In this document: positions 55,569 through 63,548 of the stretch, piece after piece
How positions within the stretch are numbered: the first letter of the stretch is position 1
How the letters are laid out: every line of letters starts with the position of its first letter
Assembly (NCBI RefSeq): GCF_902506555.1
Contig: NZ_LR732707.1
Coordinates: 3,500,917-3,564,916, forward strand
Reading direction: 5' to 3'
Source of the DNA: Sphingorhabdus sp. 109
Lineage (GTDB): Bacteria; Pseudomonadota; Alphaproteobacteria; Sphingomonadales; Sphingomonadaceae
DNA length: 64,000 bases
Notes under the pieces: model-generated
What the model saw: only the letters and a program-made list of their open reading frames with translations
Databases searched by the model: none
What the model was told of the DNA's origin: nothing
Translations under genes and position numbers: made by a program

Positions 55569-56818
55569 CAGGCGGCTCCCTGTTTCTGGCGGACCGCGAC
55601 GGCGGCGCCCTGTTCGGCCGGCGCAGGTTTGGCCAGCTTAGGTTCGCGCGGCATATCGAGACCGCGTTCGGCGATGATGTTCTTCTGGATCTGCGCGGTA
55701 CCTCCACCGATGATAAGGCCCAGCTGGAACATGTAGTTCCACTGCCACGCGCCTCCTTCGCGCTCGCGATTGCTACCGTGATAAAGGATGCCGATCTCGC
55801 CCATGGCGTCGATCGCCAGAGCCGATATCTGATGCGCCAGTTCGCAGCTTTGCAGCTTGACAATCAGCTTGGCCATGCCGCCGGGTTCGCCCTTCAGATT
55901 GTCCGAAAGGATACGCATTCCGTTGTATTTCATCGCTGCAACTTCGGCCTGAAGCGCCGCCAACCGGTCGCGCAGCACGGCATTGTCGATCGCGCGGCCT
56001 TGGCCGACACGTTCTTTCTGCATTAGCTTGACCAGTGCCTGAAATCGGTTTTCCAGCGCATCGGGATCGCCCAGCATGCCGCGTTCGTGACCCAGTGTCG
56101 CATTGGCGACGAACCAGCCTTGACCACGCTGGCCGACGATCTGGTCCATCGGCACCCGCACGTCGGTGAAGAACGTCTCGTTAAATTCGGCGTGACCGGT
56201 CATGGTCTTGAGCGGACGCACATCGATCCCCGGCGTATCCATCGAGAATATCAGATAGGAAATGCCGCCGTGCTTGGGCGCGTCAGGTTCGGTCCTGACC
56301 AGGCAGAAGATCATGTCCGCCTGCTTGGCCGTGCTGGTCCAGATCTTCTGGCCGTTGATCACGAATTCGCCGTTTTCGATCCGCGCGCTGGTTTTCAGGC
56401 TGGCAAGGTCCGATCCCGCGCCGGGCTCGGAATAGCCCTGGCACCATACGACCTCGCCTTTCAGCGTCGGCTCGACCCACTGGCGTTTCTGTGCCTCGGT
56501 TCCCAGTTCCAGCAGTGTAGGGACCAGCATCGATATGCCTTGGTTGGCAAGTCCGCCGGGAATGCCGGCGCGCGCGAATTCCTCGGCGATGATTCGCGAT
56601 TTGAGAATGTCGGGCTCGGCCCCGTAACCCCCGTATTCCGTGGGGATCGTGCGGGCGGTATAGCCATGTTCGATCAGCAGTTTTTGCCACTCGACCGCCT
56701 CGGGACAGGGGCGGGCGGCCCGGCCCTGCCCGGCTGGCGCACGATTCCCGTACGTCTTTAGGAATTGTCGCACTTCCTCGCGGAAAGCGTCATATTCGGG
56801 TCCATATTCGAGATCCAT
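55568..56818 (-). CDS. Acyl-CoA dehydrogenase, larger subunit (416 aa)
   Basis: A 416-aa acyl-CoA dehydrogenase. It has the substrate/FAD segment WCQGYSEPGAGSDLASLKT, the central FVINGQKIWTSTAKQAD, and a long helical C-terminal domain. It introduces a C=C next to the CoA thioester. Its stop overlaps the following dehydrogenase gene by 1 nt, suggesting a heteromeric complex. Seven bp separate it from the DUF35 gene upstream. Confidence 0.92.
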   Translation of the reverse strand: MDLEYGPEYDAFREEVRQFLKTYGNRAPAGQGRAARPCPEAVEWQKLLIEHGYTARTIPTEYGGYGAEPDILKSRIIAEEFARAGIPGGLANQGISMLVPTLLELGTEAQKRQWVEPTLKGEVVWCQGYSEPGAGSDLASLKTSARIENGEFVINGQKIWTSTAKQADMIFCLVRTEPDAPKHGGISYLIFSMDTPGIDVRPLKTMTGHAEFNETFFTDVRVPMDQIVGQRGQGWFVANATLGHERGMLGDPDALENRFQALVKLMQKERVGQGRAIDNAVLRDRLAALQAEVAAMKYNGMRILSDNLKGEPGGMAKLIVKLQSCELAHQISALAIDAMGEIGILYHGSNREREGGAWQWNYMFQLGLIIGGGTAQIQKNIIAERGLDMPREPKLAKPAPAEQGAAVAVRQKQGAA

Positions 56819-56825
56819 TTCGTGC

Positions 56826-57302
56826 TTATCCTTCGTGGGGCAGGTTCGTATCGGGGCGGAAAACCGGCAGGCGGAAATCCGCGCCGATCAGTTCGAAATC
56901 GAGCGTTACCGGAAGGTCCAGTTCTAGCTTGTCGCGGTCGCAATCGATCAGGCGCGTGGCCATGCGGACGCCTTCTTCCAGTTCCACCACCGCCGAGACA
57001 AACGGAATGTCAGCGGCAAAGGCAGGGTGCAGAGCCTGATGTGTGACCGTCCAGGAAAACAGCGTACCTTTTCCGCTGCTTTGCTCCCAAGAAAAGTCGG
57101 GCGAGCCGCATTTTGCGCACATGTAGCGTGGCAGGTGGCGGAAGGTGCCACATTCGCCGCAGCGCTGGAAATAGAGATTGCCGTCCTGGCAACGGTTCCA
57201 GAATTCCTGTTCCACCGGATCCTGCGGGCGCGGTTGCGGCTTTGGCGGCACCTTCTGCGCCGAGGCACGCATTTTGGGCGGAAGATCCTTCTCGTCGCTC
57301 AT
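56826..57302 (-). CDS. DUF35 Zn-ribbon / OB-fold acyl-CoA-binding protein
   Basis: A 158-aa DUF35 protein: Zn-ribbon with CGEC and CAKC (residues about 47-65) and an OB-fold C-terminal half ([17 protein letters not shown]). DUF35 proteins partner thiolase-like enzymes, for example as the C-terminal part of ChsH2 with Ltp2 in steroid side-chain cleavage. An open frame extends upstream to 57398, but ATG 57302 has GGAGG upstream and the usual ATGA overlap with the thiolase-like gene. No hydratase domain is fused to it here. Confidence 0.9.
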   Translation of the reverse strand: MSDEKDLPPKMRASAQKVPPKPQPRPQDPVEQEFWNRCQDGNLYFQRCGECGTFRHLPRYMCAKCGSPDFSWEQSSGKGTLFSWTVTHQALHPAFAADIPFVSAVVELEEGVRMATRLIDCDRDKLELDLPVTLDFELIGADFRLPVFRPDTNLPHEG

Positions 57303-58489
57303 GCAAACCTCCTCAGGATAGCGATACTGCCATCGCCCAAGTCGCCCCAGCCGGTGACCAGTCCGGTCTGCGCGCCTTCGACCTGGCGTTCGCCGCAATC
57401 GTGGCGCAGTTGACGCACCGCTTCGACCACGTGGTTGAGGCCCCAGACATGCGCTTCGCTCAGCAGGCCGCCATGGGTGTTGACTGGATAGCGCCCGCCC
57501 AGCTCGATCTGCCCGTCGGCGACAAATTCACCCTGTCCGCCCGGCTCGTAATAACCCAGCGCTTCGAGCTGTAGCAGGACGACATAGGTAAAGCAGTCGT
57601 AGATCTGCAGGAAATCCATGTCCTCGCGGCGAACGCCCGCCATGTCGAAGGCGCGCGGGGCGGCATAGCTGAGGCCGATTTTGAACGGATCGGGCCGGGA
57701 AGGGATGTCGTCGGCCGGATAGGGATGTCCCTCGGCTGCGCCCGCAATGCTGATGGGGACATGCGGCATGTCTTTTGCCCGGTCCATCCGCGAGACGACG
57801 ACTGCGCAGGCTCCGTCGGTTTCCAGGCAGCAATCGTAAAGGCGGAAAGGTTCGGAAATCAACCGCGCCGAGTGATAGGTTTCCGCGTCCAGCTCGCGCC
57901 CATAGGTAAAGGCCTGCGGATTCATCTGCGCATGGCGGCGGCAGGCCAGCGCGACGGCCGCCATTGCGTCAGGCCCGACGCCGTAAAGCTTTGAATGGCG
58001 GGTCGCGAGCCAGGCATACATTTGCACCGGCAAAAACACGCCATAGGGACTGTAATAGCCTTTGACCGTGTTGGTCAGCGTGTTCATGTTCATCGGCCGC
58101 GTCGGCGGCGCACCTGGCTTGGGCCTGAGCGCCGAATATCCGTTCCAGCCCAGCGTTATGAGCACATGGTCGCACAGGCCGCTTGCGATCGCCATTGCCG
58201 CGTTTTGCAGCGCCGTAGTCGGGCTGGCCCCGCCCATATGCACTGTGGCGGCATAGCGCAGCACATCGATACCCAGATTGGCGGCCATTTCCTCTGACGT
58301 CGTATAGATCGGCGGCGGCACCATGCCATCGATATCGGAAGGTTTCAGCCCGGCATCCGCGATGGCGCGGCGCGATGCTTCCAGCATCATGTCCACTGCG
58401 GTGCGTTCGGTGCCTTTGACGAAAGCGGTTTCGCCAACGCCAGTGATAGCGGACCTGTCGCTGAAGCTTAGGGCGGCGGGACCGTTCAT
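57299..58489 (-). CDS. Thiolase-like protein (SCP2/Ltp2 type, possible aldolase)
   Basis: A 396-aa thiolase-fold protein. At the position where classical thiolases carry the nucleophilic Cys it reads [10 protein letters not shown], and the C-terminal motif is [14 protein letters not shown] in place of the usual GHP loop. This pattern matches the Ltp2-like group, which cleaves C-C bonds by retro-aldol chemistry and works with a DUF35 partner. Direct overlap with the DUF35 gene (ATGA) supports a complex. True thiolase activity is therefore unlikely. Confidence 0.88.
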   Translation of the reverse strand: MNGPAALSFSDRSAITGVGETAFVKGTERTAVDMMLEASRRAIADAGLKPSDIDGMVPPPIYTTSEEMAANLGIDVLRYAATVHMGGASPTTALQNAAMAIASGLCDHVLITLGWNGYSALRPKPGAPPTRPMNMNTLTNTVKGYYSPYGVFLPVQMYAWLATRHSKLYGVGPDAMAAVALACRRHAQMNPQAFTYGRELDAETYHSARLISEPFRLYDCCLETDGACAVVVSRMDRAKDMPHVPISIAGAAEGHPYPADDIPSRPDPFKIGLSYAAPRAFDMAGVRREDMDFLQIYDCFTYVVLLQLEALGYYEPGGQGEFVADGQIELGGRYPVNTHGGLLSEAHVWGLNHVVEAVRQLRHDCGERQVEGAQTGLVTGWGDLGDGSIAILRRFA

Positions 58490-59265
58490 GCCTGCAGCTC
58501 GCCTTGCCGGCGCGCCTGAAACTCACGCTCCAGTCGCTGTGAAAGATCACGCACGCCTACATATACTGCCGGGGGCTGGAGGTTCAGATCGCGGCGCACT
58601 TCCTCAAGCGGGCGATCGAGGTACCTTTCCCAATAGAACGTGGTCAGGTCCGCTGCCTTGCGACCCAGTCGCCACGCCTCAAACGCGGCGCGCGCGACGG
58701 GGAGCTGCCATTGCTCCGCCAGCAGTTTGGGGACACCGACCGCAACGATGAAGGTGATGCCGTGATTGTAGAATTGTGCATTGCCAAAAGAGAGTACGCA
58801 CAATTCGCCCAATGCATCGCGGCCATAACCGGTCACCACATGGAACAGATCGTGCGAATCGCGCAGACGTTGGCGATAGCGCGTGACCGCAGGATCGCTG
58901 AATTCTGTCATGCCGCTTGCCTCGCTCGCCTCGGCCAGGCCCTGAGCGGTCAGTCCCTCGCCATAGACGAAATCGAGATAAGCGCGGCCAAGCGTCCCCG
59001 GCGCGCAGCGCGCCAGGCGCTCCCGGTCGCTGAGCGTGCCGAGCAAATCGGCCCGTTCCGTCAGGATCGTCTGCCCTTGCGGCGAGGCGGCGAAGCGGCG
59101 GAAGTTGCGGTAGTAGGAATTGCCCGATAGCGCCTGGACGATGCGAAATACCTGCGAAGTGTCTTCCTTGTCCGCTATCAGCTGGCGCATTGCCGACAAG
59201 GCTTCTCCAGGGCGAATGCCGCGGCGCAATTCGTGCCCTTGCGGCAGGTTTGGTGCATCATTCAC
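58486..59265 (-). CDS. Coq4-family protein in a catabolic operon
   Basis: A 259-aa protein with the Coq4 metal motif H-D-x-x-H ([18 protein letters not shown], about residues 121-138). An open frame extends to 59661, and GTG 59289 would overlap the preceding gene; GTG 59265 is preferred because GGAGG lies 7 nt upstream. Coq4 acts in ubiquinone biosynthesis, in one proposal as an oxidative decarboxylase. Here it sits between a thiolase-like gene and a flavin oxidoreductase, not with coq genes, so its substrate is probably different. Confidence 0.82.
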   Translation of the reverse strand: MNDAPNLPQGHELRRGIRPGEALSAMRQLIADKEDTSQVFRIVQALSGNSYYRNFRRFAASPQGQTILTERADLLGTLSDRERLARCAPGTLGRAYLDFVYGEGLTAQGLAEASEASGMTEFSDPAVTRYRQRLRDSHDLFHVVTGYGRDALGELCVLSFGNAQFYNHGITFIVAVGVPKLLAEQWQLPVARAAFEAWRLGRKAADLTTFYWERYLDRPLEEVRRDLNLQPPAVYVGVRDLSQRLEREFQARRQGELQA

Positions 59266-59285
59266 GACAATACCTCCGTTGCGGT

Positions 59286-60428
59286 TCACGAGTAGGACTT
59301 GGCGGATGAAAGCGCCTCTTCGGCCCCCGTGACGAGATCCTGCATGACCTCGGAGGCGGGACGGATCGCGTCGATCAGTCCGATCCCCTGACCTGCGAAA
59401 CCGGGAATAACGTCTTTTCGCTCCGCCTTGATGCCGGAGGCCATTACCGGCCCGGAAATCATCGATTGGTACGGCATGGGGAGGGGCTCTTTGTCGGCTG
59501 CAGCCCATGCATCGGCCCATCTGTTGCGAATCATGCGCGCAGGCTTGCCGGTAAGCGATCGGCTGACCACCGTGTCGTCCTCGCCGCTTTCGGTGATCGC
59601 TTCTTTCTGGAAGTGTTCGATACCCGCTTCCTCGGTCGCGAGGAACGCCGTTCCGATCCATGCGCCCTCGGCGCCAAGCATCATCGCGGCAGCAACGCCG
59701 CGGCCATCCGAAATGCCGCCGGCACCGATGACGGGAACGCGATCGCCTACCGCATCGACCACTTGCGGGATGAGCGAGATGGTGCCGATCGGCGAATTGT
59801 GACCGCCACCATCGTGACCCTGCGCCACAATCATGTCGATGCCCGAACCGACCACTTGCTCGGCATGTTTAACCTTGCCGATCACCGCCATGACCTTGGT
59901 GCCATTGGCATGCAGGCGGTCCATCCACGGTTCGGGACTGCCAAGACCCGCAGCATAGACGGACACTTTTTCCTCGATCACCACTTCCATCTGCGCTTCA
60001 AAGAACTCCTTCGAGAAGAGCTGAGGCCCGCCTTTCCCCATTTCGGCGGCGCCAGCCGCCCGCATGGCCGCCTCAGTATCAACTTGAGGAAGGCCTTCGC
60101 GGTCCATGAAATCGCGGGTGAACTGCTGGTATTCGCCCAGCAGTTCCATCGGATTTTCGGGTGCGCCACCGCTCTGCGGTGCGGATCCGCGCGTGACCGA
60201 GGCGGGCAGCAGCGTATCGACGCCGAAGGGCTTGTCGGTCAGCTCGCGGGTCTGACGAATCCAGTCGCGCAGCTGTTCAGGCGAACACGCCGCCGCACCC
60301 AGCACGCCCAACCCGCCCGCATTCGATACTGCCGCGGCCAGCGCCGGAACGCTTGCACCGCCCATGCCGGCCAGCAGGATCGGATATTCGATTCCCAGCA
60401 TTTCACAAATTCGGCTTCTCAGTGCCAT
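59286..60428 (-). CDS. Nitronate monooxygenase / FMN oxidoreductase (NPD family)
   Basis: A 380-aa FMN TIM-barrel protein of the 2-nitropropane dioxygenase group. Motifs: PILLAGMGGASVPALAAAVSNAGGLGVLG in part, GHDGGGHN near residue 190, and the phosphate-binding GAGGISDGRG. An open frame extends upstream to 60539; ATG 60428 with GAGGAAG upstream fits the family start. In fatty-acid clusters such proteins may be enoyl-CoA reductases or ketone/nitronate monooxygenases. It is the first structural gene of the operon. Confidence 0.88.
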   Translation of the reverse strand: MALRSRICEMLGIEYPILLAGMGGASVPALAAAVSNAGGLGVLGAAACSPEQLRDWIRQTRELTDKPFGVDTLLPASVTRGSAPQSGGAPENPMELLGEYQQFTRDFMDREGLPQVDTEAAMRAAGAAEMGKGGPQLFSKEFFEAQMEVVIEEKVSVYAAGLGSPEPWMDRLHANGTKVMAVIGKVKHAEQVVGSGIDMIVAQGHDGGGHNSPIGTISLIPQVVDAVGDRVPVIGAGGISDGRGVAAAMMLGAEGAWIGTAFLATEEAGIEHFQKEAITESGEDDTVVSRSLTGKPARMIRNRWADAWAAADKEPLPMPYQSMISGPVMASGIKAERKDVIPGFAGQGIGLIDAIRPASEVMQDLVTGAEEALSSAKSYS

Positions 60429-60483
60429 TTTCTCTTCCTCTCCGCATGGATGCCTTTTGGCACGCTTCAATTGGTTACAACTG

Positions 60484-61224
60484 CTAAATTTGCCCCCATT
60501 TGACCCGTTGGGACACCAGTTCCGGGCTGCGTTCCGCAAGATAGGATGCCGAGCCCGAGACGAGGCGGCTCATCGCCTGCCGTGCAGCTGCCTGGTCGCC
60601 AGTGCGCACCGATTCGAGAACGCGGCGCAAAAATCGTAGTTGGACCGCTCGCTCTTGTGCCGAATACCCCAGCGAGTTCGAGAATTCGCGGGTCAGCAAA
60701 TGCATCGTCGAGGTTAGCAAGCCAAAGAGCGGATTGCCGCTTGCCCAGCCAAGCAGGTCGTGAAAACGGCGGTTCAGTTCCTCGAAATTATTGTCGGCTT
60801 CATTGCGCTCCAGTTCTTTGAAGCAATCGGCAAGTGCACTCAGGTCGCCCGTGGTCGCGCGCAGCGCGGCATAGGCAGCGACATCGGGCGCAATCGCCTC
60901 GCGCAGTTCCAGCAATCCGCGCAGGTCCGCTTCCATGAAATGCAGGATCAGCGACAGGCTATTGGCGAAATCACCAGTCTGCGGGCGTGCCACCACCGGC
61001 CCGCCTCCGCGCCCCAGTTGCAGGTGGATCACGCCCTGGAGTTCCAGGAAGCGCAAGGCTTCGCGCAAGGTCGCACGGGCAACCTCGTAGCGCGCCAGCA
61101 TCTCGTCCTCGTGCGGCAGCCGGTCCCCAGGAGAATGCGCCCCCGCCTCGATGTCGCGCACGATGTTCTGGGCGAGCGATAAGGCGCGCTTGGTTTTCTT
61201 CACTGTTTCGACCTGCGGCTGCAT
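60484..61224 (-). CDS. GntR-family (FCD/FadR subgroup) regulator
   Basis: A 246-aa regulator with an N-terminal winged HTH (YEVARATLREALRFLELQGVIHLQLG) and an all-helical FCD ligand domain. ATG 61224 has AAGGGG about 6 nt upstream and is preferred to the longer start at 61254. It is transcribed in the operon direction, 55 bp before the FMN oxidoreductase, and divergent from the CYP153-ferredoxin pair. The intergenic ACAAAAAT/ATTTTTGT repeat could be its operator. Confidence 0.88.
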   Translation of the reverse strand: MQPQVETVKKTKRALSLAQNIVRDIEAGAHSPGDRLPHEDEMLARYEVARATLREALRFLELQGVIHLQLGRGGGPVVARPQTGDFANSLSLILHFMEADLRGLLELREAIAPDVAAYAALRATTGDLSALADCFKELERNEADNNFEELNRRFHDLLGWASGNPLFGLLTSTMHLLTREFSNSLGYSAQERAVQLRFLRRVLESVRTGDQAAARQAMSRLVSGSASYLAERSPELVSQRVKWGQI

Positions 61225-61333
61225 CGTTGCCCCTTGGCTAAAGTCGTATAACATTTAAAAGCGTTCAATGCCCGCTGTCAATGGCCTTGAAACGATAGGG
61301 CGGGGTAAAAAGTAGAAAATATTATAAGCTTTC

Positions 61334-61365
61334 TTGACAAAAATCGGCTAGACCATTATTTTTGT
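61334..61365 (+). promoter_or_regulatory. Promoter of the second CYP153 with inverted repeat
   Basis: TTGACA at 61334-61339, then 17 nt and TATTTT. The arms ACAAAAAT (61337-61344) and ATTTTTGT (61358-61365) form an inverted repeat covering the -35 and -10 boxes. It is about 40 bp before the P450 start, and the GntR gene starts about 110 bp away on the other strand. The repeat is a candidate operator. Confidence 0.5.
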
Positions 61366-61406
61366 AAGATTAGGGCAGGATTGCTTGCGGGAGAGGAAGA
61401 CAGGAT

Positions 61407-62669
61407 ATGAATACCCAGATCATGGAAATGGATACTGCAGACAAGATCGCCGCGATTCCGATTGTAGAGATCGACGTTGCCCGGCCAAGCCTGTTCCAGA
61501 ACGATACCATCGGATTGTTCTTTGACCGGCTGCGCAAGGAAGATCCGGTTCATTACTGCCGCGACAGCTATGTCGGCCCTTATTGGTCGATCACCAAGTT
61601 CGACGACATCATGGCGGTCGATACCAACCACAAGGTGTTCTCGTCCGAGGCGAAGCTTGGCGGTATCGCGATTCAGGACATGCATTCGGTTGAGGGTGCG
61701 CTTGACCTGGAAATGTTCATTGCCATGGATCCACCCAAGCACGATCAGCAGCGAAAGGCTGTGACGCCCTCGGTCGCGCCGTCCAACTTGCAGCTGCTGG
61801 AACCGATCATTCGCCAACGTGCCGCCAAGATTCTCGACGACCTGCCGGTCGGTGAGGAGATTGACTGGGTCGACAAGGTTTCGATCGAATTGACCACTAT
61901 GACGCTCGCGACGCTGTTCGACTTTCCCTGGGAAGAACGGCGCAAGCTCACCCGCTGGTCGGACATCACAACGGCTGCGCCGGAAACTGGCATCGTCGAA
62001 TCCTACGAGGCGAGGCGCGAAGAGCTCATCGAGTGCGCAATGTATTTCAAGGGACTGTGGGAACAGCGCATCAATGAGGAGCCAAAGAACGACCTGATCT
62101 CCATTATGGCGCACTCCCCGGCGACAAGGGACATGCCCTTCCTGGAATTTCTGGGTAACCTTCTGCTGCTCATCGTGGGCGGCAACGACACGACCCGCAA
62201 TTCGATCAGCGGAGGCGTGCTGGCTCTTAATGAGAACCCCGATCAATATCGCAGGCTGTCGGACGACCCTTCGCTCATTGGCAGCATGGTGCCGGAAATC
62301 ATCCGGTGGCAGACGCCGCTGACCCATATGCGCCGCACTGCGCTCCAGGATTGGGAGATCGGCGGCAAACAGATTAAAAAGGGCGACAAGGTCGTGATGT
62401 GGTATCTCTCCGGCAACCGCGACGGCAGCGTCATCGACCGAGCGGACGAATTCATTATCGACCGCAAAAATCCGCGCCATCACCTCTCTTTTGGCTATGG
62501 AATTCATCGCTGCATGGGCAACCGCCTCGCCGAACTGCAACTGCGTATCATCTGGGAAGAGATTCACAAGCGTTTCTCAAGGGTCGAAGTGACAGGCGAG
62601 CCTGAGCGCCTGTATTCAAATCTGGTGCGGGGAATCACCAATCTGCCGGTGCGTTTGCATGCCCGCTGA
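61407..62669 (+). CDS. CYP153-type cytochrome P450 (second ferredoxin-linked copy)
   Basis: A 420-aa P450, likely a terminal hydroxylase. I-helix GGNDTTRNS, ExxR in PEIIRWQTP and heme motif FGYGIHRCMG are present. It is a close relative of the copy at 35817 but GC-richer. GAGAGGAAG precedes the ATG. The ferredoxin gene follows after 30 bp. It is divergent from the GntR/operon unit, suggesting that the two are one regulated pathway. Confidence 0.95.
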   Translation: MNTQIMEMDTADKIAAIPIVEIDVARPSLFQNDTIGLFFDRLRKEDPVHYCRDSYVGPYWSITKFDDIMAVDTNHKVFSSEAKLGGIAIQDMHSVEGALDLEMFIAMDPPKHDQQRKAVTPSVAPSNLQLLEPIIRQRAAKILDDLPVGEEIDWVDKVSIELTTMTLATLFDFPWEERRKLTRWSDITTAAPETGIVESYEARREELIECAMYFKGLWEQRINEEPKNDLISIMAHSPATRDMPFLEFLGNLLLLIVGGNDTTRNSISGGVLALNENPDQYRRLSDDPSLIGSMVPEIIRWQTPLTHMRRTALQDWEIGGKQIKKGDKVVMWYLSGNRDGSVIDRADEFIIDRKNPRHHLSFGYGIHRCMGNRLAELQLRIIWEEIHKRFSRVEVTGEPERLYSNLVRGITNLPVRLHAR

Positions 62670-62699
62670 TTGTCCGAACCAAATATTGCGGAGATAGAA

Positions 62700-63026
62700 A
62701 TGGTAAAGGTAACGTTCGTCGCGAGCGGCGGAGAGCGCCGGGAAGTCGAGATCGACAAAGGCGAAACCGCGCGCGAAGCGGCATTGTTCAACGACGTGCC
62801 GGGTATCGACGGCGATTGCGGAGGCGTTTGCGCCTGCGCGACCTGTCACGTCCATGTCGACCCCGAATGGATCGACAAGGTCGGTCGGCTGCACGAAGAC
62901 GGGATGGAAGCCGAGCTGCTGCAGTTCGCCGAAGGCACTACAGAATACAGCCGCCTCGCGTGCCAGATTCCGATGAAGCCGATGCTGGATGGCCTAGTGC
63001 TTCACGTGCCCGAACAGCAATATTGA
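62700..63026 (+). CDS. [2Fe-2S] ferredoxin, partner of the second CYP153
   Basis: A 108-aa ferredoxin of the putidaredoxin type: three Cys in CGGVCACATCH (C-x5-C-x2-C) and the fourth in RLACQIP. The frame is open from 62670, but ATG 62700 carries GCGGAGA upstream and aligns with the first ferredoxin. The function is electron transfer to the P450 upstream. Confidence 0.93.
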   Translation: MVKVTFVASGGERREVEIDKGETAREAALFNDVPGIDGDCGGVCACATCHVHVDPEWIDKVGRLHEDGMEAELLQFAEGTTEYSRLACQIPMKPMLDGLVLHVPEQQY

Positions 63027-63099
63027 TCCATCGAGATAGGTCTCGCAATCCTCGCCCAATCGATGGAGAAGCAACCCTGATCCTCAGATGGAGACCATG

Positions 63100-63300
63100 A
63101 TGGCGACCCAGCTGAAAGAGAACACCCACGCGGACGACGACGCGTTTCGGACAGAAGTACGCGAATTCCTTGCCGAAAACTTCCCGGAAGAACTTAAGGC
63201 CAACTTGCTAGCAGGCCTGAAAATTCCGACAAACGAAACGCCTCTCCATACAAAATGGCGTGAGTCATATCGGTGCTCGGGGCTGGGCACGCCCAACTGG
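63100..63300 (+). pseudogene. Truncated acyl-CoA dehydrogenase (N-terminal fragment)
   Basis: The frame begins with an acyl-CoA dehydrogenase start (DDDAFRTEVREFLAENFPEEL) and continues for about 60 codons until TPNWT at about 63300. Beyond this, similarity to dehydrogenases stops and IS3-type sequence begins. ATG 63100 has GGAG 7 nt upstream; ATGs at 63088 and 63097 are also in frame. A normal family member has about 400 residues, so this is an inactive remnant. Its place after CYP153-ferredoxin suggests it was once part of that transcript. Confidence 0.75.
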
Positions 63301-63336
63301 ACTTGTAACGGTTTGGTTCCGGTCGCTTGTCTTTCA

Positions 63337-63548
63337 TTATGCCACCTTAGCTTCGAAAGCCAAGGGGCTTATGCCGCCCAGATATGAGTGGCGCCTTCGG
63401 GTGTTGTAGAACCCGTTGATGTATTGGAAGATGGCAGCCTCAGCCTGACGGCGTGTTGGCCAGCTTTGCCGCCAGATCAGCTCCGCCTTGATCGTTTTGA
63501 AGAATGTCTCCGCCGAGGCATTGTCGTAGCAGTTGCCCTTACCGTTTC
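63337..63548 (-). pseudogene. C-terminal fragment of an IS3-family transposase (OrfB)
   Basis: Reading the minus strand gives the typical end of an IS3-type OrfB: GNCYDNASAETFFKTIKAEL, then YINGFYNTRRRHSYLGG and PLAFEAKVA, followed by a stop at 63339-63337. Only about 70 residues remain. The upstream part of the transposase is missing beyond about 63548. The plus-strand open frame over the same bases is an artefact of this fragment. Confidence 0.85.

Noticed and set aside
57299..58489. Annotation as acetyl-CoA acetyltransferase
   Set aside because: The nucleophilic Cys and the C-terminal GHP motif of true thiolases are missing.
59466..60503. A 345-codon open frame on the plus strand
   Set aside because: Antisense to the FMN oxidoreductase gene; His/Arg-rich composition typical of a shadow frame.
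61356..62567. A 403-codon open frame on the minus strand
   Set aside because: It is fully antisense to the CYP153 gene at 61407-62669, whose motifs are complete; it arises from codon bias in GC-rich DNA.
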